Program-made: the position numbers and the translations under genes
Notes under the pieces: model-generated
Database searches by the model: none
What the model saw: only the letters and a program-made list of their open reading frames with translations
What the model was told of the DNA's origin: nothing
In this document: positions 27,831-37,347 of the stretch, piece after piece
Layout of the letters: every line of letters starts with the position of its first letter
Numbering within the stretch: position 1 is the stretch's first letter
DNA from: an uncultured Pseudomonadales bacterium
GTDB lineage: Bacteria > Pseudomonadota > Gammaproteobacteria > Pseudomonadales > Pseudohongiellaceae
Length of the DNA stretch: 64,000 bases
NCBI GenBank assembly: GCA_943789335.1
Contig: CALSTS010000008.1
Location: 1 to 64,000, forward strand
Direction of reading: 5' to 3'

Positions 27831-27847
27831 GTTCATTCGGTGAACGA
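27831..27847. promoter_or_regulatory. Short inverted repeat in the polysaccharide-operon leader
   Basis: CGTTCATTCGGTGAACG forms a 6-bp stem with a 5-nt loop. It lies about 35 nt upstream of the ops element in the direction of transcription. It may be a leader hairpin like those of JUMPstart regions or a binding site for the adjacent regulator. There is no U-tract after it, so an intrinsic terminator is unlikely. Confidence 0.4.
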
Positions 27848-27967
27848 TAGTACCACTAAGGCTTGCAAGGGAGAAGTCGAAAGAAGAAATAATTTTTTTA
27901 AGATTAAAGTTAAAACAGACCTTAAGGCAAAAAGCGCATCTACATCTAGAAAATGCCTAGTTAATTA

Positions 27968-28474
27968 TTAAAGCGGTGATACTGCTGACAAAGGCAGTTT
28001 TATATTTTGTTGTTGCCCAAGCATACTTATTAATATTTGAACGCGTTGATCACCATCCTGCTCTTTTACTATAGCCTCTAAACCGATAAAGCTACCCTCT
28101 GTAATTGTCACTAGATCGCCTGCATTGAAGATGGTTTGGAATTCCCCTGTTTTATCGATGATGCCATCTGGGTTAGCTTGGTTTTTTAACTGGTTTATTA
28201 GCCCTTCAGGTACTTCAGCAGGGAATTCTGCAAATCTAACCAAGCCGCTCACACCACGGGTTGAGTGTATTTTATGCCAGGCGCTTGAGGTCTCATTAAG
28301 CTGTATAAATAGGTAGCGAGGAAATAATGGCTCTATCTCTTTCTCTTGCTTACCTTTTTTTAATTTAAAAGCCTGCAATTGGGGGAGATAGACATCAAAG
28401 CCCTGATTCTCCAGATGTTCAAAGGCTCTGTATTCTTGCTTGGGCTTACTATGAATTAAATACCACTTAGACAT
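27968..28474 (-). CDS. rfaH: Transcription antitermination protein RfaH
   Basis: The 168-residue protein has the NusG-like NGN domain (residues 1-100: WYLIHSKPKQEYRAFEHLENQGFDVYLPQL, FPRYLFIQL, RGVSGLVRF) and a KOW-bearing C-terminal domain (FNAGDLVTITEGSFIGLEAIV). Its short length and location beside an ops-headed polysaccharide locus separate it from NusG. RfaH binds RNA polymerase paused at ops and suppresses Rho-dependent termination. It is encoded immediately upstream of its own target operon, so cis clustering with the ops site is clear. It may be co-transcribed with the locus or have its own promoter in the 237-nt gap upstream. Confidence 0.92.
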   Translation of the reverse strand: MSKWYLIHSKPKQEYRAFEHLENQGFDVYLPQLQAFKLKKGKQEKEIEPLFPRYLFIQLNETSSAWHKIHSTRGVSGLVRFAEFPAEVPEGLINQLKNQANPDGIIDKTGEFQTIFNAGDLVTITEGSFIGLEAIVKEQDGDQRVQILISMLGQQQNIKLPLSAVSPL

Positions 28475-28711
28475 ATCTGGTGACTGGCTATATAAGCTAT
28501 ATAAAAAGAACGGCGAATTGTAAGATATTTAGACAAACTTTGTCAGAGAATAGCCGTTAATAATGCAGCGACTAGTGGGAATCACCCCGCCTGAGTAGGC
28601 AAGTTAGGTATCTGGATCAAGCAATATAAGTACTTTATTATTTTGAATAACTCAGAATAAAAATTACATTTAATTATTATATTTCAATTAGTTAAACAAC
28701 CATCTTAAATT

Positions 28712-29212
28712 TTAATTTAAGTTTATTACCGCCCTAATCAGCTCATGAGAGAAGCCTCTTTGCATCAAAAAGCGCTCACATTTCGCCCTTTCTTTAAGGT
28801 TAGTCTTATTGAGTGATGAAAAGCGCTTATCGAGGGCTTGCCTGCAAAGATCCGCCCAATCATTCTCCTCAGCATAAAGACATGCTCGAATTTGATCTGA
28901 ACCCAGCCCTTTGGGGTAAAGCTCAGCTTCAATCTTTAAGGGCCCAAAACCCTTATTCTTACGGAATCGAATATAGGCTTCCAGATAGCGCTGATCTGAC
29001 TGCAGGTTTTCATCCTTGAGCTTTTCTACGGCAGGCCGAATATCCTCTTCTTCGAATCGTTTAGATAGTTTTTGGATAAGTTCTTGAAAAGAGTGCTCCC
29101 GCCGCGCTAACAAATCCATTGCAGCGTGACGGACAGTAACTACAGGCCGTTTTTTTTTGCCTGCTTCACTTAATAGGTCTTGGCTATCACTTTCAGTATT
29201 GTCCACGCGCAC
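28712..29212 (-). CDS. recX: Regulatory protein RecX
   Basis: The 166-residue protein has the repeated three-helix RecX units, including AMDLLARREHSFQELIQKL, RYLEAYIRFRKNKGFGPLKIEAEL and CERFLMQRGFSHELIRAVI. RecX binds RecA filaments and limits or modulates strand exchange. It starts 18 nt after the recA stop, the usual recA-recX operon. The N-terminus has a charged extension before KRPVVTVRHAAMDLLA that may be shorter if a downstream start is used. Function is inferred from family and position. Confidence 0.9.
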   Translation of the reverse strand: MRVDNTESDSQDLLSEAGKKKRPVVTVRHAAMDLLARREHSFQELIQKLSKRFEEEDIRPAVEKLKDENLQSDQRYLEAYIRFRKNKGFGPLKIEAELYPKGLGSDQIRACLYAEENDWADLCRQALDKRFSSLNKTNLKERAKCERFLMQRGFSHELIRAVINLN

Positions 29213-29230
29213 ATTACCCTTGCCGTGAGC

Positions 29231-30319
29231 TTACTCTTCAGCGACTGCAGTCTCTTCTGGCTCTCCAGATTGTCCAGCTTCTTCAGCCTCTTTGCTCTCT
29301 TTACTCTCTTCTGGCTGACCAGACTTACCAAGCAGTTGATCGCGAAGGGTTGTTTCAATCTCCTGAGCAATTGCCGGGTTTTCTTCAAGATATTGAATGG
29401 AGTTCTTCTTACCCTGCCCGATCTTCTCACCTTTATAGGCATACCAGGCGCCGGACTTTTCAACCAGCTCATGTTTCACACCTAAATCGATCACTTCACC
29501 CAAACGAGAAATACCTTTGCCGTAATAAATCTGAAATTCGACTTGCTTGAATGGTGGTGCTACCTTGTTTTTCACTACTTTAACGCGTGTTTCATTACCC
29601 ACCACTTCATCGCCATCCTTGATAGCTCCGATGCGCCGAATATCCAGCCGTACCGAGGCATAGAATTTCAATGCATTACCACCAGTAGTCGTCTCTGGAG
29701 AACCAAACATAACGCCAATCTTCATGCGTATCTGGTTGATGAAAATCACCAGTGTATTTGAGTTCTTAATGTTGCCCGTCATTTTGCGCAAAGCTTGTGA
29801 CATCAAGCGAGCCTGCAAGCCCATATGACTGTCACCCATATCACCTTCTATCTCTGCTCGTGGCGTCAATGCGGCAACTGAGTCAATGACGACAACATCA
29901 ACAGCACCTGAGCGCACTACCATGTCGCAAATTTCCAGTGCCTGCTCGCCGGTATCTGGTTGGCTTACCAACAAGTTATCGACATCCACACCAAGATTAC
30001 CAGCATAAATAGGATCAAGTGCGTGCTCTGCGTCGATAAATGCACAGGTACCGCCGGCTTTTTGAGATTCAGCGATAACCTGCAAAGCAAGCGTAGTTTT
30101 ACCAGATGATTCAGGACCGTAAACTTCTACTACTCGCCCTTTTGGTAGACCACCTATACCCAATGCAATATCCAAACCCAAAGAACCCGTCGAAATGGCA
30201 GGAATCGCAATCCGCTCAGAATCTCCTAGGCGCATCATTGAGCCTTTACCGAACTGCCTTTCAATTTGTGTGAGTGCAGCACTAAGCGCTTTATCTCGAT
30301 TGTTGTCCTGATCTACCAT
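29231..30319 (-). CDS. recA: Recombinase RecA
   Basis: The 362-residue protein has the Walker [10 protein letters not shown], Walker B region [10 protein letters not shown], loop L2 [16 protein letters not shown] and the C-terminal acidic tail of RecA. It forms the ATP-dependent filament for homologous recombination and LexA cleavage. The acidic tail is expanded with repeated Glu/Lys/Ser units ([10 protein letters not shown]). recX follows in the same operon. I found no clear CTGT-N8-ACAG SOS box in the 309-nt region shared with mutS, so SOS control cannot be asserted. Confidence 0.97.
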   Translation of the reverse strand: MVDQDNNRDKALSAALTQIERQFGKGSMMRLGDSERIAIPAISTGSLGLDIALGIGGLPKGRVVEVYGPESSGKTTLALQVIAESQKAGGTCAFIDAEHALDPIYAGNLGVDVDNLLVSQPDTGEQALEICDMVVRSGAVDVVVIDSVAALTPRAEIEGDMGDSHMGLQARLMSQALRKMTGNIKNSNTLVIFINQIRMKIGVMFGSPETTTGGNALKFYASVRLDIRRIGAIKDGDEVVGNETRVKVVKNKVAPPFKQVEFQIYYGKGISRLGEVIDLGVKHELVEKSGAWYAYKGEKIGQGKKNSIQYLEENPAIAQEIETTLRDQLLGKSGQPEESKESKEAEEAGQSGEPEETAVAEE

Positions 30320-30628
30320 TGAATTACCTTTTGATTTAGCTATCTATATAAGCATGATTTAACGTTATGTTAACTATTAAGAGTAAATTGTTTTTACGTT
30401 CTCAATACTGAAGAAAGCAGCGACTTTACCTTAAAAAAACGCGCTACGAATTAGTAATTATTAAAGCAGATAAAGCGTACTTATTCAAAAGAGATTTTTG
30501 TATGATAAGAATGAATCACGTAGAATCTTTTGCACTCAATTTTTACATTTATTAGCTTCATAGAAATACCCAATAGCCAACTTTTCGCTCGTAATTAGTA
30601 GCTAGTTAACAGGGAATTAGCAGTTAAG
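30320..30628. other. Divergent recA/mutS intergenic region
   Basis: The 309 nt separate leftward recA from rightward mutS and must contain both promoters. No good match to the SOS box CTGT-N8-ACAG was found by eye. The region is AT-rich and holds no gene; cinA, which lies here in Pseudomonas, is absent. A plausible mutS ribosome-binding site (GGGAA-type, 30612) lies upstream of the ATG at 30629. Confidence 0.5.
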
Positions 30629-33190
30629 ATGAACAACCCAGCCTCAGTCCATACTCCCATGATGCAGCAATACCTAAAGGTAAAGGCAGAGCATCCTGAT
30701 GAGCTACTTTTTTACCGCATGGGAGACTTTTATGAGCTGTTCTTCAGTGATGCCGAAAAAGCCGCAAAATTGCTGGACATTACCTTAACCGCACGCGGTA
30801 AATCTGGCGGCAATCCAATTCCTATGTGTGGCTTGCCTTATCATGCCGCAGACCGTTATCTAGCAAAACTAGTCGAACAAGGCATTTCGGTTGCTATCTG
30901 TGAGCAGATTGGAGACCCGGCTACCAGCAAAGGTCCCGTTGAACGCAAAGTCGTCAAGCTAATCACCCCTGGCACTTTAAGTGATGAAGCTTTACTGGAA
31001 GAGTCACAAGACCGACTACTTTCAGCATTATATTTTGATGGCACTAAATATGGCTTGGCTTCGCTGGATTTAAGTGCCGGCCGATTTTCTATATTGGAAG
31101 TTGAGAGCGAAGATGCTCTTGAAAGTGAAATAGACAGAATTAATTGTGCAGAGCTGCTCGTCAGTGAAAGTAGTCACTGGCCTAAAGCAATTGCGGAACG
31201 TGCAGGCATCCGCAAAAGACCTGACTGGGATTTTGATTTAGACAGCTCGCTTCGTTCATTACAGCAACAACTAAAAACCGATAGCCTCGATGGTTTTGGC
31301 TGTCAACACTTGAGCAGCGCAATACGAGCTGCTGGCTGTTTGCTAAATTACGCTAAAGAAACTCAATTTTCAGAATTACCACACTGCCAAAGTTTGCGGG
31401 TAGAGCAAAATGAAGACAGCCTTATTCTCGATAGTATTAGCCGACGCAACCTCGAAATTGATAGAAATCTGAACGGCGGGCAAACTAATACATTAAGTGC
31501 CGTATTTGATCAATGCTCCACGGCAATGGGCTCTCGCTTATTAAAACGTTGGTTACATCGACCCATTCGAGATACCAAGCAACTTCAGTTGCGCCAGCAC
31601 GCTATTAGCAGCCTGATTAACAATTATCACTATGAAAGCATACAGACCATCCTTGAACAGATTGGCGATATAGAACGCATTGTTGCTCGTATTGGCCTGC
31701 GCTCTGCTCGACCACGTGATTTGGTTAAACTACGCGAAGCCCTTGGACAGTTGCCAGACTTACAGCTCATTTTAAAAAATATTGATTCCCCCCAACTACA
31801 AACACTGTCTCAAGGAATAAGTGAGCACCCCAACTTACATGAAAAGCTAATACAGGCAATCGAAGAAAATCCGCCTGTCGTCATCCGTGAAGGCGGCGTC
31901 ATTGCAACTGGCTATGACGCTGATCTGGATGAGCTGAGAAGTTTAAGCAGCACTGCGGGAGATTACCTCACTAAACTTGAGCAGGATGAGAAAGCGCGCA
32001 CAGGCATTAGCACATTAAAAGTTGGATATAACCGTGTGCATGGCTACTATATCGAAATAAGCCGATTGCAATCTGAGCAGGCGCCCGCTGATTACATTCG
32101 CCGCCAGACCTTAAAAAATGCTGAGCGCTTTATCACCCCTCAATTAAAAGAGTTCGAAGACAAAGTACTGAGTGCAAAAAGTAAATCTTTAGCCCGAGAG
32201 AAACAGCTCTATGAAGAATTACTTGAGCACCTTGTCCAACATCTAAAAGCCTTACAGGAAAATGCTTATAGCCTTGCAGAACTCGACGTACTGACTAACT
32301 TTGCTGAACGCGCTCAGGCCTTGAATCTTTGCTGCCCGGAACTGACCACCGAACCAGGCATACATATTAAGCAAGGCCGGCACCCTGTGGTTGAGCAAGT
32401 CATGGATGAAGCCTTCGTTGCTAATGATCTAACATTAAGCCCAGAAGCCAATATGTTGATCATTACGGGGCCTAATATGGGCGGTAAATCCACCTATATG
32501 CGGCAAACCGCTATTATTGTGCTGCTGGCCTATACCGGCTGTTTTGTACCAGCAGAACAAGCCAGCATCGGGCCTGTTGATCGTATATTTACGCGTATCG
32601 GCTCTTCAGATGATCTGGCCGGTGGTCGGTCAACTTTTATGGTGGAAATGACTGAAACAGCCAATATTCTCAATAATGCAACGGCTTCAAGTCTGGTTTT
32701 AATGGATGAAATTGGTCGAGGCACAAGTACCTTTGACGGTTTATCATTGGCTTGGGCTTGTGCGGTAAATATTGCTTCCGAAATAAAAGCGCCCACCCTG
32801 TTTGCCACACACTATTTTGAATTAACGGGATTAGCGGAACAATTCCCATCCGTCAAAAATGTACACCTGAATGCAACTGAACATGACAATGGTATTGTGT
32901 TTTTACATAGCGTCGAAGACGGACCTGCTAATCAAAGCTATGGCTTACAAGTGGCACAGCTAGCAGGCATACCAAGAACTGTTGTGCAGCAAGCAAAGTC
33001 CAAGCTAAAACAACTGGAAAGTGAGGAATATAAACATCAGCCGCCTTCCTCCAGTCAATCAGATTTATTTACCATCAGCGAGCCTCACCCAGCTGTTGAT
33101 AAGCTCCTGGAAATAGACCCCGATGATTTAAGCCCTAAACAAGCTCAAGACTTACTTTATCAATTGAATAAACTAGTGCGTGAAGAGTAA
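30629..33190 (+). CDS. mutS: DNA mismatch repair protein MutS
   Basis: The 853-residue protein has the N-terminal mismatch-binding domain with MGDFYELF (the Phe-x-Glu motif at the start), a long lever/clamp region, and the ATPase domain with [13 protein letters not shown] (Walker A) and [13 protein letters not shown] (Walker B/signature). It recognises base mismatches and recruits MutL. Length equals E. coli MutS. It is divergent from recA and followed by fdxA, as in Pseudomonadales. The gene is fully open, which argues against a simple mutator explanation for nearby frameshifts. Confidence 0.97.
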   Translation: MNNPASVHTPMMQQYLKVKAEHPDELLFYRMGDFYELFFSDAEKAAKLLDITLTARGKSGGNPIPMCGLPYHAADRYLAKLVEQGISVAICEQIGDPATSKGPVERKVVKLITPGTLSDEALLEESQDRLLSALYFDGTKYGLASLDLSAGRFSILEVESEDALESEIDRINCAELLVSESSHWPKAIAERAGIRKRPDWDFDLDSSLRSLQQQLKTDSLDGFGCQHLSSAIRAAGCLLNYAKETQFSELPHCQSLRVEQNEDSLILDSISRRNLEIDRNLNGGQTNTLSAVFDQCSTAMGSRLLKRWLHRPIRDTKQLQLRQHAISSLINNYHYESIQTILEQIGDIERIVARIGLRSARPRDLVKLREALGQLPDLQLILKNIDSPQLQTLSQGISEHPNLHEKLIQAIEENPPVVIREGGVIATGYDADLDELRSLSSTAGDYLTKLEQDEKARTGISTLKVGYNRVHGYYIEISRLQSEQAPADYIRRQTLKNAERFITPQLKEFEDKVLSAKSKSLAREKQLYEELLEHLVQHLKALQENAYSLAELDVLTNFAERAQALNLCCPELTTEPGIHIKQGRHPVVEQVMDEAFVANDLTLSPEANMLIITGPNMGGKSTYMRQTAIIVLLAYTGCFVPAEQASIGPVDRIFTRIGSSDDLAGGRSTFMVEMTETANILNNATASSLVLMDEIGRGTSTFDGLSLAWACAVNIASEIKAPTLFATHYFELTGLAEQFPSVKNVHLNATEHDNGIVFLHSVEDGPANQSYGLQVAQLAGIPRTVVQQAKSKLKQLESEEYKHQPPSSSQSDLFTISEPHPAVDKLLEIDPDDLSPKQAQDLLYQLNKLVREE

Positions 33191-33235
33191 TTCTTGTTAA
33201 AATGCTCAGCATAAATTGTATTAAGGAGATTTAGG

Positions 33236-33559
33236 ATGACTTTTATAGTCGGTGAAAACTGTATCCGTTGTAAACATACTGACTGTGTAGAAGTCTGCCC
33301 TGTAGACTGCTTCTACGAAGGCCCTAATATGTTGGTCATCAACCCTGACGAATGCATTGACTGTGCTCTTTGCGAACCGGAATGCCCTGTTGATGCTATT
33401 TATGCTGAAGATGAGATTCCAGAGAATCAGGCTGAGTTCCTAGAGATTAACGCCGAACTTAGCGAACAATGGCCAAATATCTCTGAGATGAAAGATGCTA
33501 TGCCCGATGCTGAAGAATGGGCAGACAAACCTGATAAAAAACAGTACCTAGAGCGCTAA
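33236..33559 (+). CDS. fdxA: 7Fe ferredoxin FdxA
   Basis: The 107-residue protein has the two cluster motifs [14 protein letters not shown] and [17 protein letters not shown], which bind one [3Fe-4S] and one [4Fe-4S] centre, and the C-terminal acidic tail of Azotobacter-type ferredoxins. It is an electron carrier, and its partner is unknown. A strong AAGGAG precedes the ATG. Its place between mutS and rpoS is the Pseudomonadales arrangement; the rpoS gene converges on it with a 55-nt gap and no strong hairpin. Confidence 0.95.
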   Translation: MTFIVGENCIRCKHTDCVEVCPVDCFYEGPNMLVINPDECIDCALCEPECPVDAIYAEDEIPENQAEFLEINAELSEQWPNISEMKDAMPDAEEWADKPDKKQYLER

Positions 33560-33614
33560 TCTAGTTTCTGTTAATTTTTGCCTAATATTCAGCTGATTTT
33601 TATCTAACTTTCTT

Positions 33615-34765
33615 CTAATTTTCATCACTTAAGTAATCAATACTTAGGCCTTCACGTTCTAAATAACGCCGTAAACGTGATAGGGCTTCTATCTGAATCT
33701 GCCTGACCCTTTCACGGGTCAGCCCAACTTCCACACCAACCTCATCAAGCGTACTGGATTCATAACCATATAAACCAAAACGCCGGGCTACTATTTCTGA
33801 CTCGCGTGCAGAAAGCTGTTCAACCCATTTCTCCAATTTTTGCCGTAGATCTTCTTTCTCTAGAATACGTTCAGGGTCTACATCAGCATCATCCGGAAAC
33901 ACATCCAGCAAACTGCTTTCACTATCATTTGGTAAAGGAGTGTCCGCTGAACAAACTTTAATCTCTCTTTTTCTTAATTTAACGATTTGCTTGACCGATA
34001 ATTGCATTCGACTAGCCAGCTCTTCATCACTTGGCTCCCTGCCTAATTCTTCCGTGAGTCGCGAAGTGCTCGGGTGCAGGCATTGATATCTGTAATGACA
34101 TGAATGGGCATACGAATAGCCTGTCCATTATTCATAATGGCTCGATCAATACTCTGTTTAATCCACCAGCTTGCATAAGTTGAAAACCGAAAGCCTAATT
34201 CAGGATCAAATTTTTCCACAGCTCGCATTAAACCTAAATTACCCTCTTCAATAAGGTCTAAAAACGAGAGCCCCCGATTTACTGAGCGTTTAGCCAAAGT
34301 CACGACTAAACGCAAATTGGACTCGATCATTTTTTTTCTGGAATTATCATTGCCCTTTGCGATTTCTCTGCCTAAGCGTACTTCTTCATTAGCTGAGAGC
34401 AAGGGCGTATGCCCTATTTCATTTAGGTACATCGTAGTAGGATCAAGTGAGGACTTAGGCCGACCTTCACGGCCAGAAACTTTATTATTAGCTTTATTGT
34501 TAGCTTTATAGTTCGATTGATGCTTGGATTGATAGCTGGATTTGTAATGAGATTTATAGCTAGGCTTTTGTTTGATCTCGTTGACTTCGCTGGCCTCTTT
34601 GTTCTGTTTGTTCTGTTTGTTCTGTTTAACCTCGTTGACCTCTTTGATCTCTTTGATTTTGCCATGAGGCTTCGAAGCTTTTAATAATTTATTCTCAAGA
34701 GCTAAATGCCTTTTCCCTTCATTCTTAGAAGATGATGATGATGGAGTATCTTCCGTTTTATCCAT
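33615..34765 (-). pseudogene. rpoS: Sigma factor RpoS, single-base frameshift
   Basis: The first frame (34765 to 34043) encodes sigma regions 1.2-3.0: [24 protein letters not shown] (with T-M-Y before), [35 protein letters not shown] and [16 protein letters not shown]. At about 34056 (context GCGACTCACG) the frame is lost. The other frame gives [19 protein letters not shown] and continues to region 4 (QLSARESEIVARRFGLYG, TLDEVGVEVGLTRERVRQIQ). The total of 1151 nt is one short of a multiple of three, so a single missing base explains all. The product would stop inside region 3 and lack promoter -35 recognition. It may be a real loss-of-function or an error. Confidence 0.9.
34601..34627 (+). 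repeat. Three tandem 9-bp units in the rpoS linker
   Basis: The unit GTTCTGTTT is repeated three times head to tail, with no mismatch. On the coding strand it encodes (Lys-Gln-Asn)3. It lies within a longer low-complexity, lysine/asparagine-rich segment of the RpoS N-terminus ([25 protein letters not shown]). Such an array can gain or lose units without a frame change. Confidence 0.85.
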
Positions 34766-34942
34766 GCCTAAATTCCTTTTCAGTTTTCCCGAAATTTTAA
34801 TTTATTGTTTTAATTTATTATTTTATTTTCACCAAAAAGCGCAATTTAATCTAACTACCATTAAAAACAGTAAAGGTAAGTATAGTACAGCTTTTTCTTA
34901 GCGCTACTTTATTTATAAGATTTGGAATAAGTTATTTAAAAC

Positions 34943-35728
34943 TTAACGTGGCGGCAGATAATTCTCTGGATCAACAGGTTGTCCAGACAGCCTTATTTCA
35001 AAGTGCAGCATGTTTCTATCAATGCCAGTGGAACCCAAATTAGCAATTTGTTGGCCCCTATTTACATTCTCACCTTCACTAACATTGATTGAATTGTTAT
35101 GTGCGTAGGCACTTAAAAACTGGTCGTTATGCTTAATAATGACTAATTCACCATAACGTAATAGCCCATTGCCAGCATAAACCACCTCGCCAGACTCTGC
35201 TGCTAAAACAGGATCACCAGTGTCGCCTGCGATATCGACCCCTTTATTTTCATTATCCGCACTAGAAAAAGTAGCAATAACGTTGCCTTGAGCAGGCCAA
35301 ACCCAACGCAGTAGTGAATTATTCCCACCAGCGGGTCTGCTTTGAGCGTTACCACTGCTATTGGTGGTGACAACTGCGGAGCTCTGAGTTTGATTGCTGG
35401 AATTACTAGCTTGAGTATTTGACGATATATTTTGAGTATTAAGCGTTAATTCCTGGCCAGGAAAAATAATATAAGGAGCCTGGATATTATTAGCACTTGC
35501 TAAAGCGTTGTAATCCAAATCATACATCCAGGCAATGGCATACAGGCTTTCTCCTTCATTAACACGATGCTGCCGCCCATTACCAAGCACTACCGTCGTT
35601 CTTTCTGACACCACAACTTGCTGACCAATATCTACTACCGGAGCACGATAAGTTCCGCTTGAACAAGCACTGACCAGCAACATACATATGCAGCTTAAAT
35701 AAACTTTATAGCTTTCCGGCTTTTTCAT
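34943..35728 (-). CDS. nlpD: NlpD-type lipoprotein, LysM plus LytM (amidase activator)
   Basis: A lipoprotein signal (VSACSSG, Cys near 21) is followed by a LysM domain (GESLYAIAWMYDLDYNALASANNI), a Ser/Asn-rich linker and a LytM/M23 domain (GVDIAGDTGDPVLAAESGEVVYAGN to LHFEIRLSGQPVDP). The first zinc ligand of true M23 peptidases is absent (NKGVDI instead of H-x-G-x-D), as in NlpD/EnvC proteins, which activate the AmiC amidase at the septum instead of cutting peptidoglycan. At 261 residues it is slightly shorter than E. coli NlpD (379). It lies immediately upstream of rpoS, the usual order, so it is likely to carry an rpoS promoter. Confidence 0.9.
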   Translation of the reverse strand: MKKPESYKVYLSCICMLLVSACSSGTYRAPVVDIGQQVVVSERTTVVLGNGRQHRVNEGESLYAIAWMYDLDYNALASANNIQAPYIIFPGQELTLNTQNISSNTQASNSSNQTQSSAVVTTNSSGNAQSRPAGGNNSLLRWVWPAQGNVIATFSSADNENKGVDIAGDTGDPVLAAESGEVVYAGNGLLRYGELVIIKHNDQFLSAYAHNNSINVSEGENVNRGQQIANLGSTGIDRNMLHFEIRLSGQPVDPENYLPPR

Positions 35729-35785
35729 ACATTCTTTACGCAGTTTTTATAAAGCAAATACGTCTACTCGCACACTCTGATGGCT

Positions 35786-36658
35786 TCACCTTTTTTCAAT
35801 TATATATACTAGAGAAAACCCAATCATCACCAACAAGATAGAAACCCCTAGAACAGGGAATGTAAATTCTTCAGCCCTTAGCTGATCAGGCCATATTGTA
35901 TAAAGAGAACCTAGCAACACACCCAATAAAAAAGTAAGGGTTTGTTGTCGCCAATAGCCAATCAAATATGCCAGTAAATTAGAAAAACTCATCAGTCCTG
36001 CAATACAGCCTATAACAAAAGGAATTAATATTGTTAAATCTATCGTTCGAACGGCTTCCAAAACGTTCTCATAAGTCCCTAACAACAATAAAATAAACGC
36101 TCCAGAAATTCCTGGTAGTATCATTGCGCAGATAGCTATTGCTCCGCTGAAAAATATATAAAAAATATTCGCTTGGTTCTGCCCTTGTGGAATAAAATTC
36201 AACAAAACCGCTAATAAAATCCCTCCGAGAAAAAGCAAATAACTTAAGCAACTCCTGGCATGAATTTGTTTCCAAATATACAAACTTGAAGCCAAAATCA
36301 AGCCAACAAAGAAAGACATGACATAGCCTTCATAATGATTCAGCAAGAAACCAACTATGTTGGCAAAAAGAATAGCGCTACTAATTATTCCAATGAAAAG
36401 TGTTAATAAAAAATTACCATTGATATGTTTCCACGCCGCTTTAAGCTCACCTTTAAATAAAATCTTTACCGCGTTTAGATTGCAGGCCTGAATAGAAAAG
36501 ATAAGCTCCTCATAAATATTTGTAATAAAAGCTATTGTGCCTCCAGAAACACCAGGAACCGTATCAGCAGCTCCCATTGCCATACCTTTTAAAAACAGCG
36601 TAATGCGTTTGCTATTAAAGAATTTATTATTCTTTTTATCTTCACCATCACGCAGCAT
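35786..36658 (-). CDS. popT: DUF368 membrane protein, undecaprenyl-phosphate translocase (PopT-like)
   Basis: The 290-residue protein has about eight hydrophobic helices and the two DUF368 repeats with signature GAADTVPGVSGGTIAF (residues about 32-47) and AMILPGISGAFILLLLGTYE. DUF368 members were shown to return undecaprenyl phosphate across the inner membrane for reuse in cell-wall and surface-glycan synthesis. That fits a genome with a Wzx/Wzy locus that spends this carrier. It lies between pcm and nlpD, starting 2 nt before the pcm stop in this orientation. That position is not the usual one for Pseudomonas, where surE, pcm, nlpD are contiguous. The symbol is given by family resemblance. 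Confidence 0.85.
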   Translation of the reverse strand: MLRDGEDKKNNKFFNSKRITLFLKGMAMGAADTVPGVSGGTIAFITNIYEELIFSIQACNLNAVKILFKGELKAAWKHINGNFLLTLFIGIISSAILFANIVGFLLNHYEGYVMSFFVGLILASSLYIWKQIHARSCLSYLLFLGGILLAVLLNFIPQGQNQANIFYIFFSGAIAICAMILPGISGAFILLLLGTYENVLEAVRTIDLTILIPFVIGCIAGLMSFSNLLAYLIGYWRQQTLTFLLGVLLGSLYTIWPDQLRAEEFTFPVLGVSILLVMIGFSLVYIIEKR

Positions 36659-36659
36659 A

Positions 36660-37346
36660 TTAACGCACTACTCCTTCCAGCAAAGGTACAAACACAACCG
36701 GCTCTACGCTCTCCACTTCGACTTTACCATTTAGCTTTCTGCATACCTGCAGCTCTTGCCTTTGCGAATTACCAACAGGGATAACAATCACTCCTCCCTC
36801 AGCCAGTTGTTCAACTAAAGCTTTCGGTATAGAAGGAGCGGCAGCTGTCGTAATTATCGCATCGAAAGGCGCATGTTGAGGCCAGCCATAACGTCCATCA
36901 GCACATTTTAATTGAATATTATTGATGCCAAGTTGTGAAAGTCGTTCTTTGGTTTTTTGTAATAATGCACTGATGCGTTCGATGCTATAGACCCTTTTTA
37001 CCAATTGAGCCAGTATTGTCGTTTGATAGCCGCAGCCTGTGCCAAGTTCCAGTACATTAGCCTTTTCCAAAGAACCTCCTTTAGCTAGAGCACTTAGAAC
37101 GATCTCTGTCATTCTAGCGACTATATAAGGCTGAGAAATCGTCTGGTCGAAACCAATTGGCAGTGATACATCTTCGTAAGCACGATGCGCTAAGGCTTCT
37201 TCAATAAAAAGATGTCGAGGTGTCGTGCGTATTGCTTCAAGCACAGCTATTTGCTGAATACCTTGGTCTATCAAGCGCTGTACTAAACGTTCTCTAGTTC
37301 GAAGAGAGGTCATGCCAATGCCTTCTTGTTGAATACTACTATTCAT
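36660..37346 (-). CDS. pcm: Protein-L-isoaspartate O-methyltransferase
   Basis: The protein repairs isoaspartyl residues formed in ageing proteins, using SAM. Visible are RLVQRLIDQGI, the conserved PRHLFIEEALAHRAYEDVSL with SQPYIVARMTE, the SAM motif VLELGTGCGYQTTILAQL and DAIITTAAAPSIP. The length is 228 residues from the Met at 37346. Relatives start at MTSQRTRERL, so the Met at 37313 (MTSLRTRERL) is equally possible. It begins immediately after truD, whose stop is 2 nt away, so the genes are coupled; surE, usually between them, is missing. Confidence 0.93.
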   Translation of the reverse strand: MNSSIQQEGIGMTSLRTRERLVQRLIDQGIQQIAVLEAIRTTPRHLFIEEALAHRAYEDVSLPIGFDQTISQPYIVARMTEIVLSALAKGGSLEKANVLELGTGCGYQTTILAQLVKRVYSIERISALLQKTKERLSQLGINNIQLKCADGRYGWPQHAPFDAIITTAAAPSIPKALVEQLAEGGVIVIPVGNSQRQELQVCRKLNGKVEVESVEPVVFVPLLEGVVR

Positions 37347-37347
37347 G

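Noticed and set aside
29180-29485. 101-residue plus-strand frame at the recA/recX junction
   Set aside because: Low-complexity antisense of the recA acidic tail.
33560-33614. RsmZ-like small RNA between fdxA and rpoS
   Set aside because: The 55-nt gap is too short and lacks repeated GGA hairpins.
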